Made by a program: the position numbers and the translations under genes. This document shows, in pieces, positions 8,898 through 17,557 of a stretch of DNA of 64,000 nt. This DNA comes from an uncultured Paenibacillaceae bacterium (GTDB lineage Bacteria > Bacillota > Bacilli > Paenibacillales > DA-C8): the NCBI GenBank assembly GCA_937957685.1, contig CALGAO010000007.1, positions 1-64,000 of the forward strand. The letters run 5' to 3'. Every line of letters starts with the position of its first letter. The first letter of the stretch is position 1. Under the pieces are notes generated by a model, which ran no database searches, was not told the DNA's origin, and saw only the letters and a list, made by a program, of their open reading frames with translations.

Positions 8898-9761
8898 GTG
8901 TCGTTATGGCTGCAGATCGTTCTGAGAACGCTCATCACGATCGCGATCCTGCTTGTCTGCACAAGACTCGTCGGCAAGAAGCAAATCACCCAGCTCAGCT
9001 ACTTCGAATATATAACGGGTATTACCCTGGGCAGCCTGGCGGCTTACGCTTCCCTTGAGAGAGGGATGCATTGGGCGATCCCCCTGCTCAGCATCTTCAT
9101 CTGGGTCATCGCCCTGCTGGGTGCGGAGTTTCTCACCTTGAAGAGCAAGGCGGCCCGGGACCTGATCGAGGGCAAAGGCACCGTCTTTATCAAGGACGGC
9201 AAGATCCTGGAGGACAATCTGAAGAAGGAACGCTACTCGACGGAGGAGCTGCTCAGCCAGCTCAGGCAGAACAACGTGTTTCGCGCGGCGGATGTGGAGT
9301 TTGCCGTGCTGGAGTCCACCGGGCATCTGTCCGTCAAGCTGAAAGAGGAGCATGAGCCGCTCACCCCGGCGAAGCTGGGCATCAAGGTGCCCAATGCACC
9401 CGAACCGCAGACCGTCATCATGGATGGCAAGATCTTGGACGAGCCGCTGGCCACCATCGGACTCAACCGTGCATGGCTTCATACCGAGCTGGAGAAAATA
9501 GGGGTTGCCGTGGAAAACGTCTTTCTGGCACAGGTGGATGGATACGGCCAGCTGTATGTGGACGTTTATGACGACAAGCTGCAGATTCCTGCCCCCTCCA
9601 ACCTGGCGCTGCTGTGGGCGAACCTCAAGAAATGCCAGGCCGACCTGGAGCTGTTCGCCCTTGCGACGCAGAACCAGGAGGCAAAGGATACGTACACGCA
9701 AGCTGCCAACAAGCTGCAGCAGCAGCTTGATGGACTGCAGCCATTGCTCACCCGATCCTGA
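8898..9761 (+). CDS. DUF421 + DUF1657 membrane protein (2Duf/YetF-type)
   Basis: About 287 residues. The first ~75 form three hydrophobic helices with the YetF-type motif TRLVGKKQITQLSYFEYITG; a cytoplasmic DUF421 domain follows (~80-220, with GKILEDNLKKERYS). The last ~50 residues repeat the DUF1657 pattern (ANLKKCQADLELFALATQNQ). DUF421 plus DUF1657 is the architecture called 2Duf, reported in the spore inner membrane and linked to wet-heat resistance. It is the first gene of the cluster that continues with spoVAC, spoVAD and spoVAE. Start: a GTG at 8889 is possible but only two bases from GAGAGG; the GTG at 8898, eleven bases away and giving SLWLQIVLRT, is preferred. Start uncertain, family assignment firm. 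Confidence 0.85.
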   Translation: MSLWLQIVLRTLITIAILLVCTRLVGKKQITQLSYFEYITGITLGSLAAYASLERGMHWAIPLLSIFIWVIALLGAEFLTLKSKAARDLIEGKGTVFIKDGKILEDNLKKERYSTEELLSQLRQNNVFRAADVEFAVLESTGHLSVKLKEEHEPLTPAKLGIKVPNAPEPQTVIMDGKILDEPLATIGLNRAWLHTELEKIGVAVENVFLAQVDGYGQLYVDVYDDKLQIPAPSNLALLWANLKKCQADLELFALATQNQEAKDTYTQAANKLQQQLDGLQPLLTRS

Positions 9762-9816
9762 GGAGCGGGGCTGCTGAACACAGGCTGAAGTCTGGACACG
9801 AAAGGAGATTGCAAGA

Positions 9817-10293
9817 GTGGCGAACAAGAACACCAGGAAGATCACACCAACCCAGAAGGAGTATCAGGATCTGGCCAAGCGCATCGAGCCGAAGAGGCCG
9901 GTATTCAAAAATTGCCTCAGGGCGTTTCTCGTCGGCGGTTCGATCTGCCTGTTCGGTCAGGTGCTGCAGGAGATGTTCATGCACTATTTTCATTTTGATC
10001 AATCCAAGGCGGGCAATCCGACTGTCGCTTGCCTGATCTTCATATCTGTCGTGCTGACCAGCTTCGGCGTCTATGACAAATTCGCCCAATGGGCAGGAGC
10101 AGGATCGGCCGTGCCGGTCACCGGATTCGCCAATTCGATGGCTTCCGCCGCGATCGAGTACCGCAGCGAAGGGCTGGTTCTCGGCACGGGGAGCAACATG
10201 TTCAAGCTGGCCGGTTCGGTGATCGTGTTCGGCACGTTCTCCGCCTTCGTGGTTGGCCTCATTTACCTGATCTTCGGGATAGACGCGGGGTGA
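9817..10293 (+). CDS. spoVAC: Stage V sporulation protein AC
   Basis: A 158-residue integral membrane protein of the SpoVA channel that moves dipicolinic acid and calcium across the spore inner membrane. Basic N-terminus, then about four hydrophobic helices, with the SpoVAC/AE signature GAGSAVPVTGFANSM. GTG start, nine bases after AAAGGAG. It lies 55 bases after the DUF421/DUF1657 gene and 7 bases before spoVAD. In Bacillus subtilis SpoVAC behaves as a mechanosensitive channel. Here it belongs to a reduced cluster without spoVAA, spoVAB, spoVAEa or spoVAF. Confidence 0.95.
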   Translation: MANKNTRKITPTQKEYQDLAKRIEPKRPVFKNCLRAFLVGGSICLFGQVLQEMFMHYFHFDQSKAGNPTVACLIFISVVLTSFGVYDKFAQWAGAGSAVPVTGFANSMASAAIEYRSEGLVLGTGSNMFKLAGSVIVFGTFSAFVVGLIYLIFGIDAG

Positions 10294-10300
10294 CAATCGT

Positions 10301-11320
10301 ATGATGGCTGGTCATCGCACATGGGTGTTCGAGAATCGCCCTGTGATCGTCGGGACGGCGACCGTAGTCGGGCCGGAGGAAGGGAATGGTCCGCTGGCCA
10401 ATGATTTTGACATCATCCACGGAGACAAAATGCTGGGGCAGAAGAGCTGGGAGAAGGCCGAGCATATGTTGCTCGAGGAAGCGGTGAAGCTGGCCCTGGA
10501 GAATGCCGGGATCACCAAGGAACAGGTGAACTACTATGTCGGTGGCGACCTGCTCAACCAGATCACCAGCAGCAGCCTGACGGCGCGAACGCTGAGCGTC
10601 CCGTACATCGGCGTGTTCGGCGCCTGCTCCACTTCGATGGAATCGCTGGCGCTGGCGGCTTTTCTCGTCAATGCGGGCGGAGCGAAGCATGTGCTGTCGG
10701 CAACCTCCAGCCATAACAGCACAGCGGAGAAGCAGTTCCGCTATCCGACGGAATACGGCTCGCAGAAGCCGCCGACCGCCCAGTATACGGTGACCGGAGC
10801 GGGTGCGGCGGTCGTCGCATCGAGCGGCAACGGGCCGGTCATCACCTCGGCGACGATCGGCCGCGTCGTGGACATGGGCATCACGGACCCGTTCAATATG
10901 GGCGCGGCGATGGCGCCGGCTGCCGTGGACACGATCCAGGCGCATCTGAGGGATCTGAACCGCCAGCCCTCGGACTACGATATGATCGTGACCGGAGACC
11001 TGGCCACAGTCGGTTACCAGATCGCGCTTGAGCTGTTCAGGAAACATAACGTGCCGATCGAGGATACCCATTACGATGACTGCGGGCTGATGGTGTACGA
11101 CCTGAAGAAGCAGCCGGTTCAGGCTGGGGGGAGCGGATGCGCCTGCTCCGCGACGGTCACCTATGGTCATTTGCTGAAGCGCATGGCACGAGGCGAGCTG
11201 AACCGTCTGCTCGTCGTCGCCACCGGCGCCTTGCTGTCGCCGCTCACCTATCAGCAGGGCGAGAGCATCCCGTGCATCGCGCATGCGGTATGTATCGAGA
11301 ATGGAGGGACAGGGGCATGA
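10301..11320 (+). CDS. spoVAD: Stage V sporulation protein AD
   Basis: A soluble 339-residue thiolase-fold protein that binds dipicolinic acid for its loading into the forespore. The conserved stretches YYVGGDLLNQI, GVFGACSTSME and the C-terminal TGALLSP fit the family and its usual length of ~338. The start is one of two adjacent ATG codons at 10301/10304. The stop overlaps the next start (ATGA), so spoVAD and spoVAE are translationally coupled. Confidence 0.96.
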   Translation: MMAGHRTWVFENRPVIVGTATVVGPEEGNGPLANDFDIIHGDKMLGQKSWEKAEHMLLEEAVKLALENAGITKEQVNYYVGGDLLNQITSSSLTARTLSVPYIGVFGACSTSMESLALAAFLVNAGGAKHVLSATSSHNSTAEKQFRYPTEYGSQKPPTAQYTVTGAGAAVVASSGNGPVITSATIGRVVDMGITDPFNMGAAMAPAAVDTIQAHLRDLNRQPSDYDMIVTGDLATVGYQIALELFRKHNVPIEDTHYDDCGLMVYDLKKQPVQAGGSGCACSATVTYGHLLKRMARGELNRLLVVATGALLSPLTYQQGESIPCIAHAVCIENGGTGA

Positions 11321-11667
11321 CGTATGTCTGGGCATTTGTGGTTGGCGGGCTGATCTGCGTGGTCGGTCAGATCCTCCTGGACGTGTGCAAGATGACGCCA
11401 GGGGCGGCGATGAGCACGCTGGTGGTGTGCGGCGCGATCCTCGACGGCCTTAAGCTGTATGAACCGCTCATCGAGTTTGCCGGGGCGGGGGCGACCGTGC
11501 CGATCACCAGCTTCGGCAACGCGCTCGTCCACGGCGCGCTGGCCGAACTGCAGCGCGACGGCTGGATCGGCATCGTCACCGGCATCTTCGAGGTGACCAG
11601 CGCTGGCATCTCGTCGGCGATCATCTTCTCCTTCCTGGCGGCGCTGTTCGTGAAACCGAAGGGCTGA
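11317..11667 (+). CDS. spoVAE: Stage V sporulation protein AE (AEb type)
   Basis: A 116-residue membrane protein with three to four hydrophobic helices, related to SpoVAC through GAGATVPITSFGNALVHGA. The length matches SpoVAEb. The start ATG overlaps the spoVAD stop codon by four bases. It is the last gene of the cluster; no clear terminator follows before the converging hypothetical gene. Together with SpoVAC it should form the membrane part of the DPA channel. Confidence 0.93.
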   Translation: MTYVWAFVVGGLICVVGQILLDVCKMTPGAAMSTLVVCGAILDGLKLYEPLIEFAGAGATVPITSFGNALVHGALAELQRDGWIGIVTGIFEVTSAGISSAIIFSFLAALFVKPKG

Positions 11668-11797
11668 GCAGCACGGAAGTGGCTGTACTGGCGGTATGGC
11701 AAGGCAGCTTGGCAGCGTCTGCACGGGAGCGGTTAGATGTGCGGAGCGATCGTGGTTGAGCTTGCCGAAAGTGCCATGGCCCTTCGGAACAATGGTA

Positions 11798-12196
11798 TCA
11801 GTCAGTCCTCCTGACCTCGATCATCCGCTCGAGTATCTCCAGCTCCTCCGGACTGGCTTCACTCAGAGGTTTCCGTTCGTAGGTTCCGCGTTTCTCATCG
11901 ATGATGACGAGCTCCGTGTGGCTTCGGATATAGCTTTTCTCCTGACCGGGATAGTAGGCTCTGACGTTGGGCAGGAGGACAGATGACGGAGCGGATTGGC
12001 GGTCATACAGGTCATAGCCGCTTGTCGTCCTCGAGATGGAGTATCGCTTGCCATGGAACAGCGCCAGATCATCCCGACCAGGGCCAAGCAGCGCCCCCAG
12101 CATGAACAGAACCCCGATCAAATGGACGAGCACAAACAGCGTCAGAACACCGACGACAAACGATTTTCCCGTCAAGATTCCCAGCTTGCGAATCAT
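11798..12196 (-). CDS. Hypothetical membrane-anchored protein
   Basis: I do not recognise this 132-residue protein. It starts MIRKLGILTGKSFVVGVLTL; residues ~10-38 are strongly hydrophobic and probably form one membrane helix. A polar domain follows, with repeated Tyr and Ser (HGKRYSISRTTSGYDLYDR, PNVRAYYPGQEKSYI) and an acidic C-terminus. The ATG at 12196 is preceded by a G-rich run that could act as a Shine-Dalgarno; an upstream ATG at 12241 would add 15 residues unlike a protein start. It converges with spoVAE. Codon use is normal, so I think it is real. Confidence 0.6.
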   Translation of the reverse strand: MIRKLGILTGKSFVVGVLTLFVLVHLIGVLFMLGALLGPGRDDLALFHGKRYSISRTTSGYDLYDRQSAPSSVLLPNVRAYYPGQEKSYIRSHTELVIIDEKRGTYERKPLSEASPEELEILERMIEVRRTD

Positions 12197-12428
12197 CTTT
12201 CCCCCCCCAACTGTTGACCGTTCCATCAGACATCTTGTCAATGACTTCCATATCTTAAGTGTAGCTTAATTTATAATGAAAGGCTAGGCTCAATCGGACG
12301 TTGCTCCGGCCACTTTGGAAAGGCTGTGACAAGTTTTTTATCGTTTCTCAGGCAGATTTGATCGCTCTGGAAAGTCTGAAACACGATATTATCGTCACTT
12401 AGTAGCTTCGACCGCTTTCGAACAATCT

Positions 12429-12466
12429 GGGGTTGTCCCACAGGGGCAGCCCCTCTTTTTTTTTTG
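12429..12466 (+). terminator. Strong orphan terminator
   Basis: An 11-pair stem, GGGGTTGTCCC (12429-12439) with GGGGCAGCCCC (12443-12453, counting GU pairs), a three-base loop and a run of about ten T. The nearest plus-strand gene upstream is spoVAE, 760 bases away, so it probably ends an unannotated small RNA. Confidence 0.8.
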
Positions 12467-12583
12467 AAAGGAGCGTCGGAGCAACGTGAGAGCAGAGGTT
12501 TGCCAAAGGTAAGCCTGGAGATCGGGTGACTTTCGCTTGCCTACAATTGCTGAAGTGGCCGACCCAATAGACGACCAAGGAAA

Positions 12584-12624
12584 ACGGTCGGTCAGGAATA
12601 GAACACCTGAGCGACCGTTTTTTC
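12584..12624 (+). terminator. Second orphan terminator
   Basis: A 13-base stem, ACGGTCGGTCAGG (12584-12596) with CCTGAGCGACCGT (12606-12618), with one mismatch, a nine-base loop and TTTTTCTG. No gene lies directly upstream. Confidence 0.7.
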
Positions 12625-13027
12625 TGTTTGTCGATTAGCTGCATTCATCTAACCGGAACTTTTGGGACATCCCCCGCCGCCCCGTCCACCTGTCGACAGC
12701 CCACCCGCTCTTTTGAGGAAGGGACCGGAACATTTTGGATGGTCCATGCGTCATAAATAGGGAAGCTTGTCCACCCCCAGGGCGCTTCCGGTCGGATGAT
12801 CCAGCCTTGATTTCAGCCATGCTTCGACAGATTCTTTCATCCGATGGCCGGGAGTCCTGCCATACCAGGCCTGAACCAGATTAACCGCTTTATGTGAAAA
12901 TATACAAACCTTTTTAGAGTAATTTTGACTATACTGTGACATGCCTTTCTTGGTACAATTTCTAATATATAGATATTTGGGGGTACAACGAACACAACAT
13001 CCACCACCAAGGCAGAGGAGGAACAAT

Positions 13028-13984
13028 ATGACGCAAGTTACTCGAGAAGCAGAGCTCGCACAACGTCTGGCTGCGAATCTGGAAACTTGTATCCTGGGCA
13101 AAAAGTTCGAGATTCGCCTTTTGCTTACGGCGTTGCTGGCAGAAGGACATGTGTTGCTGGAAGACGTGCCGGGCACCGGCAAAACGATGCTGATCAAGGC
13201 CCTTGCCCAGTCGATACAAGGCGAATTCCGCCGCATCCAGTGCAATCCCGATCTGTTGCCAACCGATATCACGGGCGTTTCGATGTACCACCCCAAGACG
13301 GAAACCTTTGTCTATCGGCCTGGTCCCGTCATGTGCAATATCCTGCTCGTGGACGAAGTGAACCGGGCGACCACCAAGACCCAATCGGCTCTGCTTGAAG
13401 CGATGGAGGAACGCCATGTGACCGTTGACGGTGACCGCTATGTATTGCCGAGGCCGTTCATGCTGCTGGCGACGCAGAATCCGATCGACTTCGAGGGCAC
13501 TTACCGCTTGCCCGAAGCGCAGCTCGACCGATTCATGCTCAAGTTCTCGCTCGGATACCCGAGCACGGACTCGGAGAAAGCGATGATCACCGGACAGAGC
13601 GCGGCCAGTCCCCTGGACGACCTGGAGCCGGTAACGGATGTGGACGAGATCATCCGCCTGCAGCAAGTCGTGAAAGCGGTTTATGTCGATTCGTCGATCG
13701 TGGATTATGTCGTCGATATCGTAACGGAGACGCGCAAGGACCCGATGCTGGCCCTGGGCGCGAGTCCGCGCGCCTCGCTCGCCTTCACCAAGGCGCTGCG
13801 CGCATATGCCTTCCTGAACGACCGGGACTACGTCCTGCCCGATGATGTGAAGGTTCTGGCTCCGTACGTGCTGTGCCATCGCCTCATCCTCAGACCCGAG
13901 GCGGCCATGGACGGCATGACGCAAGCATCCGTCCTGAATTCTGTCCTGCAGAGAGTGAAAGTTCCCGTACGGATGGAGAAGTGA
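13028..13984 (+). CDS. MoxR-family AAA+ ATPase
   Basis: A cytoplasmic ATPase of 318 residues that in this family acts as a chaperone-like partner of proteins from the same operon. Walker A GTGKT at 49-53, Walker B ILLVDEVNR at ~105-113, sensor ATQNP, and the C-terminal lid are present. GAGGAGG precedes the ATG with suitable spacing. The stop overlaps the next start by one base (TGATG), and MoxR-DUF58-transglutaminase is a widespread conserved trio. An extended -10 box (TGGTACAAT) about 70 bases upstream is a likely promoter. Confidence 0.93.
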   Translation: MTQVTREAELAQRLAANLETCILGKKFEIRLLLTALLAEGHVLLEDVPGTGKTMLIKALAQSIQGEFRRIQCNPDLLPTDITGVSMYHPKTETFVYRPGPVMCNILLVDEVNRATTKTQSALLEAMEERHVTVDGDRYVLPRPFMLLATQNPIDFEGTYRLPEAQLDRFMLKFSLGYPSTDSEKAMITGQSAASPLDDLEPVTDVDEIIRLQQVVKAVYVDSSIVDYVVDIVTETRKDPMLALGASPRASLAFTKALRAYAFLNDRDYVLPDDVKVLAPYVLCHRLILRPEAAMDGMTQASVLNSVLQRVKVPVRMEK

Positions 13985-15201
13985 TGCGCATGAGCTTCCT
14001 GCAATCCTCGCGTAACAGGCTGATCACATCGGTATGGACGGCGAGCCTTCTGTTCTTGCTCTTCCAGGGCGGAAGACTGTCATTCCTGCTGTTCACGGGC
14101 TTCTCCGCCATCGTCCTGTACCTGTTCCTCGTCAGCAAGAGCGGGATCAGCAACGTGCAGATCACGCGCAGTATTCCGATGGCACCTGGCGAACGGATCG
14201 TGGCGGGGACGCCGGTTGACATCCAGCTGAATTTTTTTATACCCGGCTTTATCCCGATTCCTTATGTTCTGGTGACCGACCGACTGCGAAGACACAACGG
14301 CCAGGAAATCTCCTATGAAACCTCCTTCGTGCCGGACTGGAGGCGCCGCGGTGAAGTGACCATCACAACGCCTCCGCTAAAGCGGGGCAGATACTCCTTC
14401 AGCGAGACGAGCTGTACCGTTGAGGATATCTTCGGGCTTTACCAATACAGCAAAAATGTAAGCGCTCCCTTTTCCTTTACCGTCTATCCACCCAGGGTGA
14501 TGGTGAAGGAATGGCAGGATTTTAACTCGATGTATCGCGGCAAGCATCTCCATTCGGTGAATAGCGAGGTGCAGCGGGAGACGACCCAGTTCAACGGCGT
14601 CCGCGAGTACATCCATGGCGATCCGCTGTCGCGCATCCATTGGAACGCCTCTGCCCGCACCGGCACCTGGAAGTCGAAGGAATATGAGAAGGAATCGCTG
14701 CCGCGCATGATGATCGTGCTGGATTGCGCGGCCGAGTACAGAAACTCCGAGCAGTTCGAGACCGCGGTGTCGACCGCTGCATCGCTGCTCGATTATGCCC
14801 AACAGGCCGATCTTCCCGTGGGGCTGATCACAAGCGAGAAGGATCTGGGGTGGATGGCGCCGCAGCGCGGCAGGGTGCAATATGAGAAGTTGCTGAACCG
14901 GCTGATCGACGTCGAGGCGACGGGAACGAGCAGCCTGGAGGAGATCATGCAGACGAGAAGACGAGAGCTCGACAGTCGGCTGTTTCTCGTCTTCATCACC
15001 CCGCGTGCGGACGCTTCGTTCCTCCAGATGCTTCGCTGGTGCAGGACGATCAGCCTGCATGCCAGCGTGATCCAGGTCGCTCCGTATCCTGAGCCCGGCG
15101 TGCAACAGTGGCAGAAGGATCTGTATGGCATCGGCATCCCATCCTACCGGATCGGCGCGCTGCGCGAGCTGCCGGTCGTGTTGGGAGGGGGCAGAGCATG
15201 A
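13984..15201 (+). CDS. DUF58 domain protein
   Basis: A 405-residue membrane-anchored protein. Two hydrophobic helices (~14-50) are followed by an extracytoplasmic beta-rich part and then the DUF58 core, with the signature REYIHGDPLSRIHWNASART at ~200. The C-terminal part has a von Willebrand A-like fold (MIVLDCAAEY). ATG at 13984 has GGAG five bases upstream and overlaps the MoxR stop; an alternative ATG lies at 13990. Its stop overlaps the next start (ATGA), so the three genes are coupled. The molecular role of the family is not settled; envelope or protein-maturation functions are usually proposed. Confidence 0.88.
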   Translation: MRMSFLQSSRNRLITSVWTASLLFLLFQGGRLSFLLFTGFSAIVLYLFLVSKSGISNVQITRSIPMAPGERIVAGTPVDIQLNFFIPGFIPIPYVLVTDRLRRHNGQEISYETSFVPDWRRRGEVTITTPPLKRGRYSFSETSCTVEDIFGLYQYSKNVSAPFSFTVYPPRVMVKEWQDFNSMYRGKHLHSVNSEVQRETTQFNGVREYIHGDPLSRIHWNASARTGTWKSKEYEKESLPRMMIVLDCAAEYRNSEQFETAVSTAASLLDYAQQADLPVGLITSEKDLGWMAPQRGRVQYEKLLNRLIDVEATGTSSLEEIMQTRRRELDSRLFLVFITPRADASFLQMLRWCRTISLHASVIQVAPYPEPGVQQWQKDLYGIGIPSYRIGALRELPVVLGGGRA

Positions 15202-17465
15202 GGCGAAGGCTTCTGGGTTGGTTTAATGCAATGAACATCATCCGGCATGTCGCCCTGCTGATCTTTGCCGTGCAGTTCGTCCGCTGGTTCGCGAATTATT
15301 GGCAGCCGGTGACGGCCGAACTCGTCTATGCGGTGCTGGGGGTGGCCTTTGTCGTCGAGCTTGTGCTGAGCCGGCAGCCTCTGTGGTCCCGCCTTCTGCT
15401 CCAGGCTGTTGGCGTGATCATCGCCCATCTGGTAGTTCTTGATTGGGAATGGTATGGCGCCCTGATCGTGTGGGATTCCCTGGAGTTTACGCTTTATTTG
15501 CTTCAACTCTTTATCGAGCCCTTTGTCCCTTATGTATGGTTCGGTCTTGCCGCCTGGCTGATCTACGTGTTGCTGAACATCGTGCTGCAAACCCGGGAGC
15601 AGGTGTTTCTCGTCACCGTGCTCAGCGTGATCGCCCTGGCGATCGCCGATTCGTATACGAGCATCTATCTGTGGGATGAGACGGCGCTCGTGGTGATCAG
15701 CGGGCTGGTGCTGATGATCAATCGGCATTTTACCGAATTTCGCAGCCGTCACCCCCATACATGGAAATATATCAGCGAATATCCGTGGGGGATCACCCTG
15801 ACGGCGGGGACGCTGGTCGCCTTCATCATCCTGATGAGCGTCATCGCGCCCAACGTTCGGCCGCTGCTGGTTGACCCTTATACCGCCTGGAATCAGCTGC
15901 AGGGCCGGTCGGTCAACTTCAGCCAGAAGGAGGATACGCCCAAGGCGCTCACCTCCTTCGCCCTGAACAATCTGGTCAGTTCCTCCGGCTACGGAAGGGA
16001 TGATTCCCGCCTGGGGGGCTCCTTCAACTACAACTATGATCCGATCTTCCGTGTCGCCTCCAAGGTGCGCAGCTATTGGCGGGGCGAATCGAAGTCCCTC
16101 TATACGGGCGAGGGCTGGCTGAATGCGGATGTGCCCACCGAGCTGCAGGTGTTCGGCATTGGACAAGAGATCCTGCCGGAGGTGGAGGTGGATGCGTCGC
16201 TACCGGTCAACGAATTCACGCAGCAGATCACGATGGTGAATGAAGATGATCCGCCCAAGATTTTCGGCGCCTACCCGATGAGCAGGATCGACATGGTGAA
16301 CGGCTCCACCGAGCTTGAGGTCTTCTTCGCGAAGAATCTGACGACAGGAGCGGTGGAGAAACTCGAATCCGACGTGCGAATCCATTCGTACACGGTCACT
16401 TCTGCCGTGCCGGTGGCCAGCGAGGAGTGGCTGATGCAGGCGCCGGAGCCTGCCATGGGCCCGGATCTTCAGCCATATCTTCAGCTGCCGGATACGGTGC
16501 CGGATCGCGTGTACCAGCTTGCACAAGACATCACCGCAGGCCTGACGACCCAATACGAGAAGGTCAAGGCCGTCGAGAACTATCTGAAGCACAACTACTC
16601 GTACACCAATACCCCGGATGAGTCGCGGGGCAGGAGCGAGGATTTCGTCGACCGCTTCCTGTTCGAGATCATGGAGGGCTATTGCGACTATTTCTCCACG
16701 GCGATGGCGGTCATGCTGCGAACGCTGGATATTCCGACGAGATGGGTCAAGGGGTATACGAGCGGCATGATGAACGATGAATCAACGTTGATCTACGAGC
16801 AGGCCTTCATCATCGGCGGCGAGGAATTGACGCCGGATCTGGATCTGACCTACGTCGTCCGCAACGCGGATGCCCACTCCTGGGTGGAGGTGTATTTCGA
16901 GGGCTATGGCTGGATGATGTTCGAACCCACGGCAGGATTCTCCGCACCGGTCATCACGGCTCCAAGGGTTGCGGCTGATGAGGTGGCAGTTCCGGTTGTG
17001 GCTCCGGAGACGACAAGCGAAACATCGCCGGCGGAGGCGCTGGGTTCCGGTTATGGAGAGGTGATCATGACTCTGGCTGCAACTGTCGTCATCATCGCCG
17101 CTGTCCTCCTGTGGCTGTTCGTCTTCCGCGCAGGGAACGTTCGCCTTGAACGCATCCGGCAGATCCTGGTGCGCTACGGACTGATGCGCGCGCCGGTTAC
17201 TCCGAACGAGAAGATCGTCGTCGAATTTAACCGACTGATGCGCTATCTGAAGCGCAAGGGCTTGCTCAGGGAGGAGCATCAGACCGTCAGAGAGGCGGTG
17301 GCGAACTGGCGGGCGCGCCTTCCGTCCGTTGACGCCGAGCTGATGGAGCTGCTTCATGGCTTCGAACAGGCCAAGTACAGCTCGAGGCTGTTCTCCGAGC
17401 ATGAGGCGGAGAGCTACCAGCGCAGGCTGCGCGAGGTTCGCAAGCGGGTGAAGCGCATCGCCTGA
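15198..17465 (+). CDS. TgpA-type membrane transglutaminase-like protein
   Basis: 755 residues: about six or seven membrane helices in the first ~210, a long extracytoplasmic part, a transglutaminase-like domain with Cys496 (GYCDYF) and His560 (DAHSW) and the following WMMFEPT, a membrane helix at ~625-647 and a cytoplasmic DUF4129-like tail. The catalytic pair is intact. The gene is the third of the MoxR-DUF58 operon, a combination also seen as yeaC-yeaD-yebA in Bacillus subtilis. The start ATG overlaps the previous stop and has GGGAGGGG upstream. The substrate is unknown. Confidence 0.88.
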   Translation: MRRRLLGWFNAMNIIRHVALLIFAVQFVRWFANYWQPVTAELVYAVLGVAFVVELVLSRQPLWSRLLLQAVGVIIAHLVVLDWEWYGALIVWDSLEFTLYLLQLFIEPFVPYVWFGLAAWLIYVLLNIVLQTREQVFLVTVLSVIALAIADSYTSIYLWDETALVVISGLVLMINRHFTEFRSRHPHTWKYISEYPWGITLTAGTLVAFIILMSVIAPNVRPLLVDPYTAWNQLQGRSVNFSQKEDTPKALTSFALNNLVSSSGYGRDDSRLGGSFNYNYDPIFRVASKVRSYWRGESKSLYTGEGWLNADVPTELQVFGIGQEILPEVEVDASLPVNEFTQQITMVNEDDPPKIFGAYPMSRIDMVNGSTELEVFFAKNLTTGAVEKLESDVRIHSYTVTSAVPVASEEWLMQAPEPAMGPDLQPYLQLPDTVPDRVYQLAQDITAGLTTQYEKVKAVENYLKHNYSYTNTPDESRGRSEDFVDRFLFEIMEGYCDYFSTAMAVMLRTLDIPTRWVKGYTSGMMNDESTLIYEQAFIIGGEELTPDLDLTYVVRNADAHSWVEVYFEGYGWMMFEPTAGFSAPVITAPRVAADEVAVPVVAPETTSETSPAEALGSGYGEVIMTLAATVVIIAAVLLWLFVFRAGNVRLERIRQILVRYGLMRAPVTPNEKIVVEFNRLMRYLKRKGLLREEHQTVREAVANWRARLPSVDAELMELLHGFEQAKYSSRLFSEHEAESYQRRLREVRKRVKRIA

Positions 17466-17492
17466 TCTTGCCGGTTCGATCGGCCTGAAGGG

Positions 17493-17522
17493 TTGACTTC
17501 GGATCGATCGCTGCGGCACAAT
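17493..17522 (+). promoter_or_regulatory. Candidate promoter of the zur-like gene
   Basis: TTGACT (17493-17498), an 18-base spacer and CACAAT (17517-17522), 35 bases before the start codon. No zinc-box palindrome was recognised. Confidence 0.45.
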
Positions 17523-17557
17523 GGTGACATGGCCATAAGAAGTTAGGGGTTTGTGCG

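Larger units (their letters stand above)
12197..13027. other. 830-base intergenic region with structured RNA signals
   Basis: No supported gene. It holds two strong plus-strand terminators (12429-12466 and 12584-12624), an 11-base inverted repeat (12298-12308 and 12477-12487) and a TATAAT at 12272-12277. Together these suggest one or two small transcripts. Bases 12751-12900, read on the minus strand, encode a protein-like end (HKAVNLVQAWYGRTPGHRM and onward) that may be a gene remnant. An extended -10 (TGGTACAAT, ending at 12959) precedes the MoxR operon. Confidence 0.5.
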
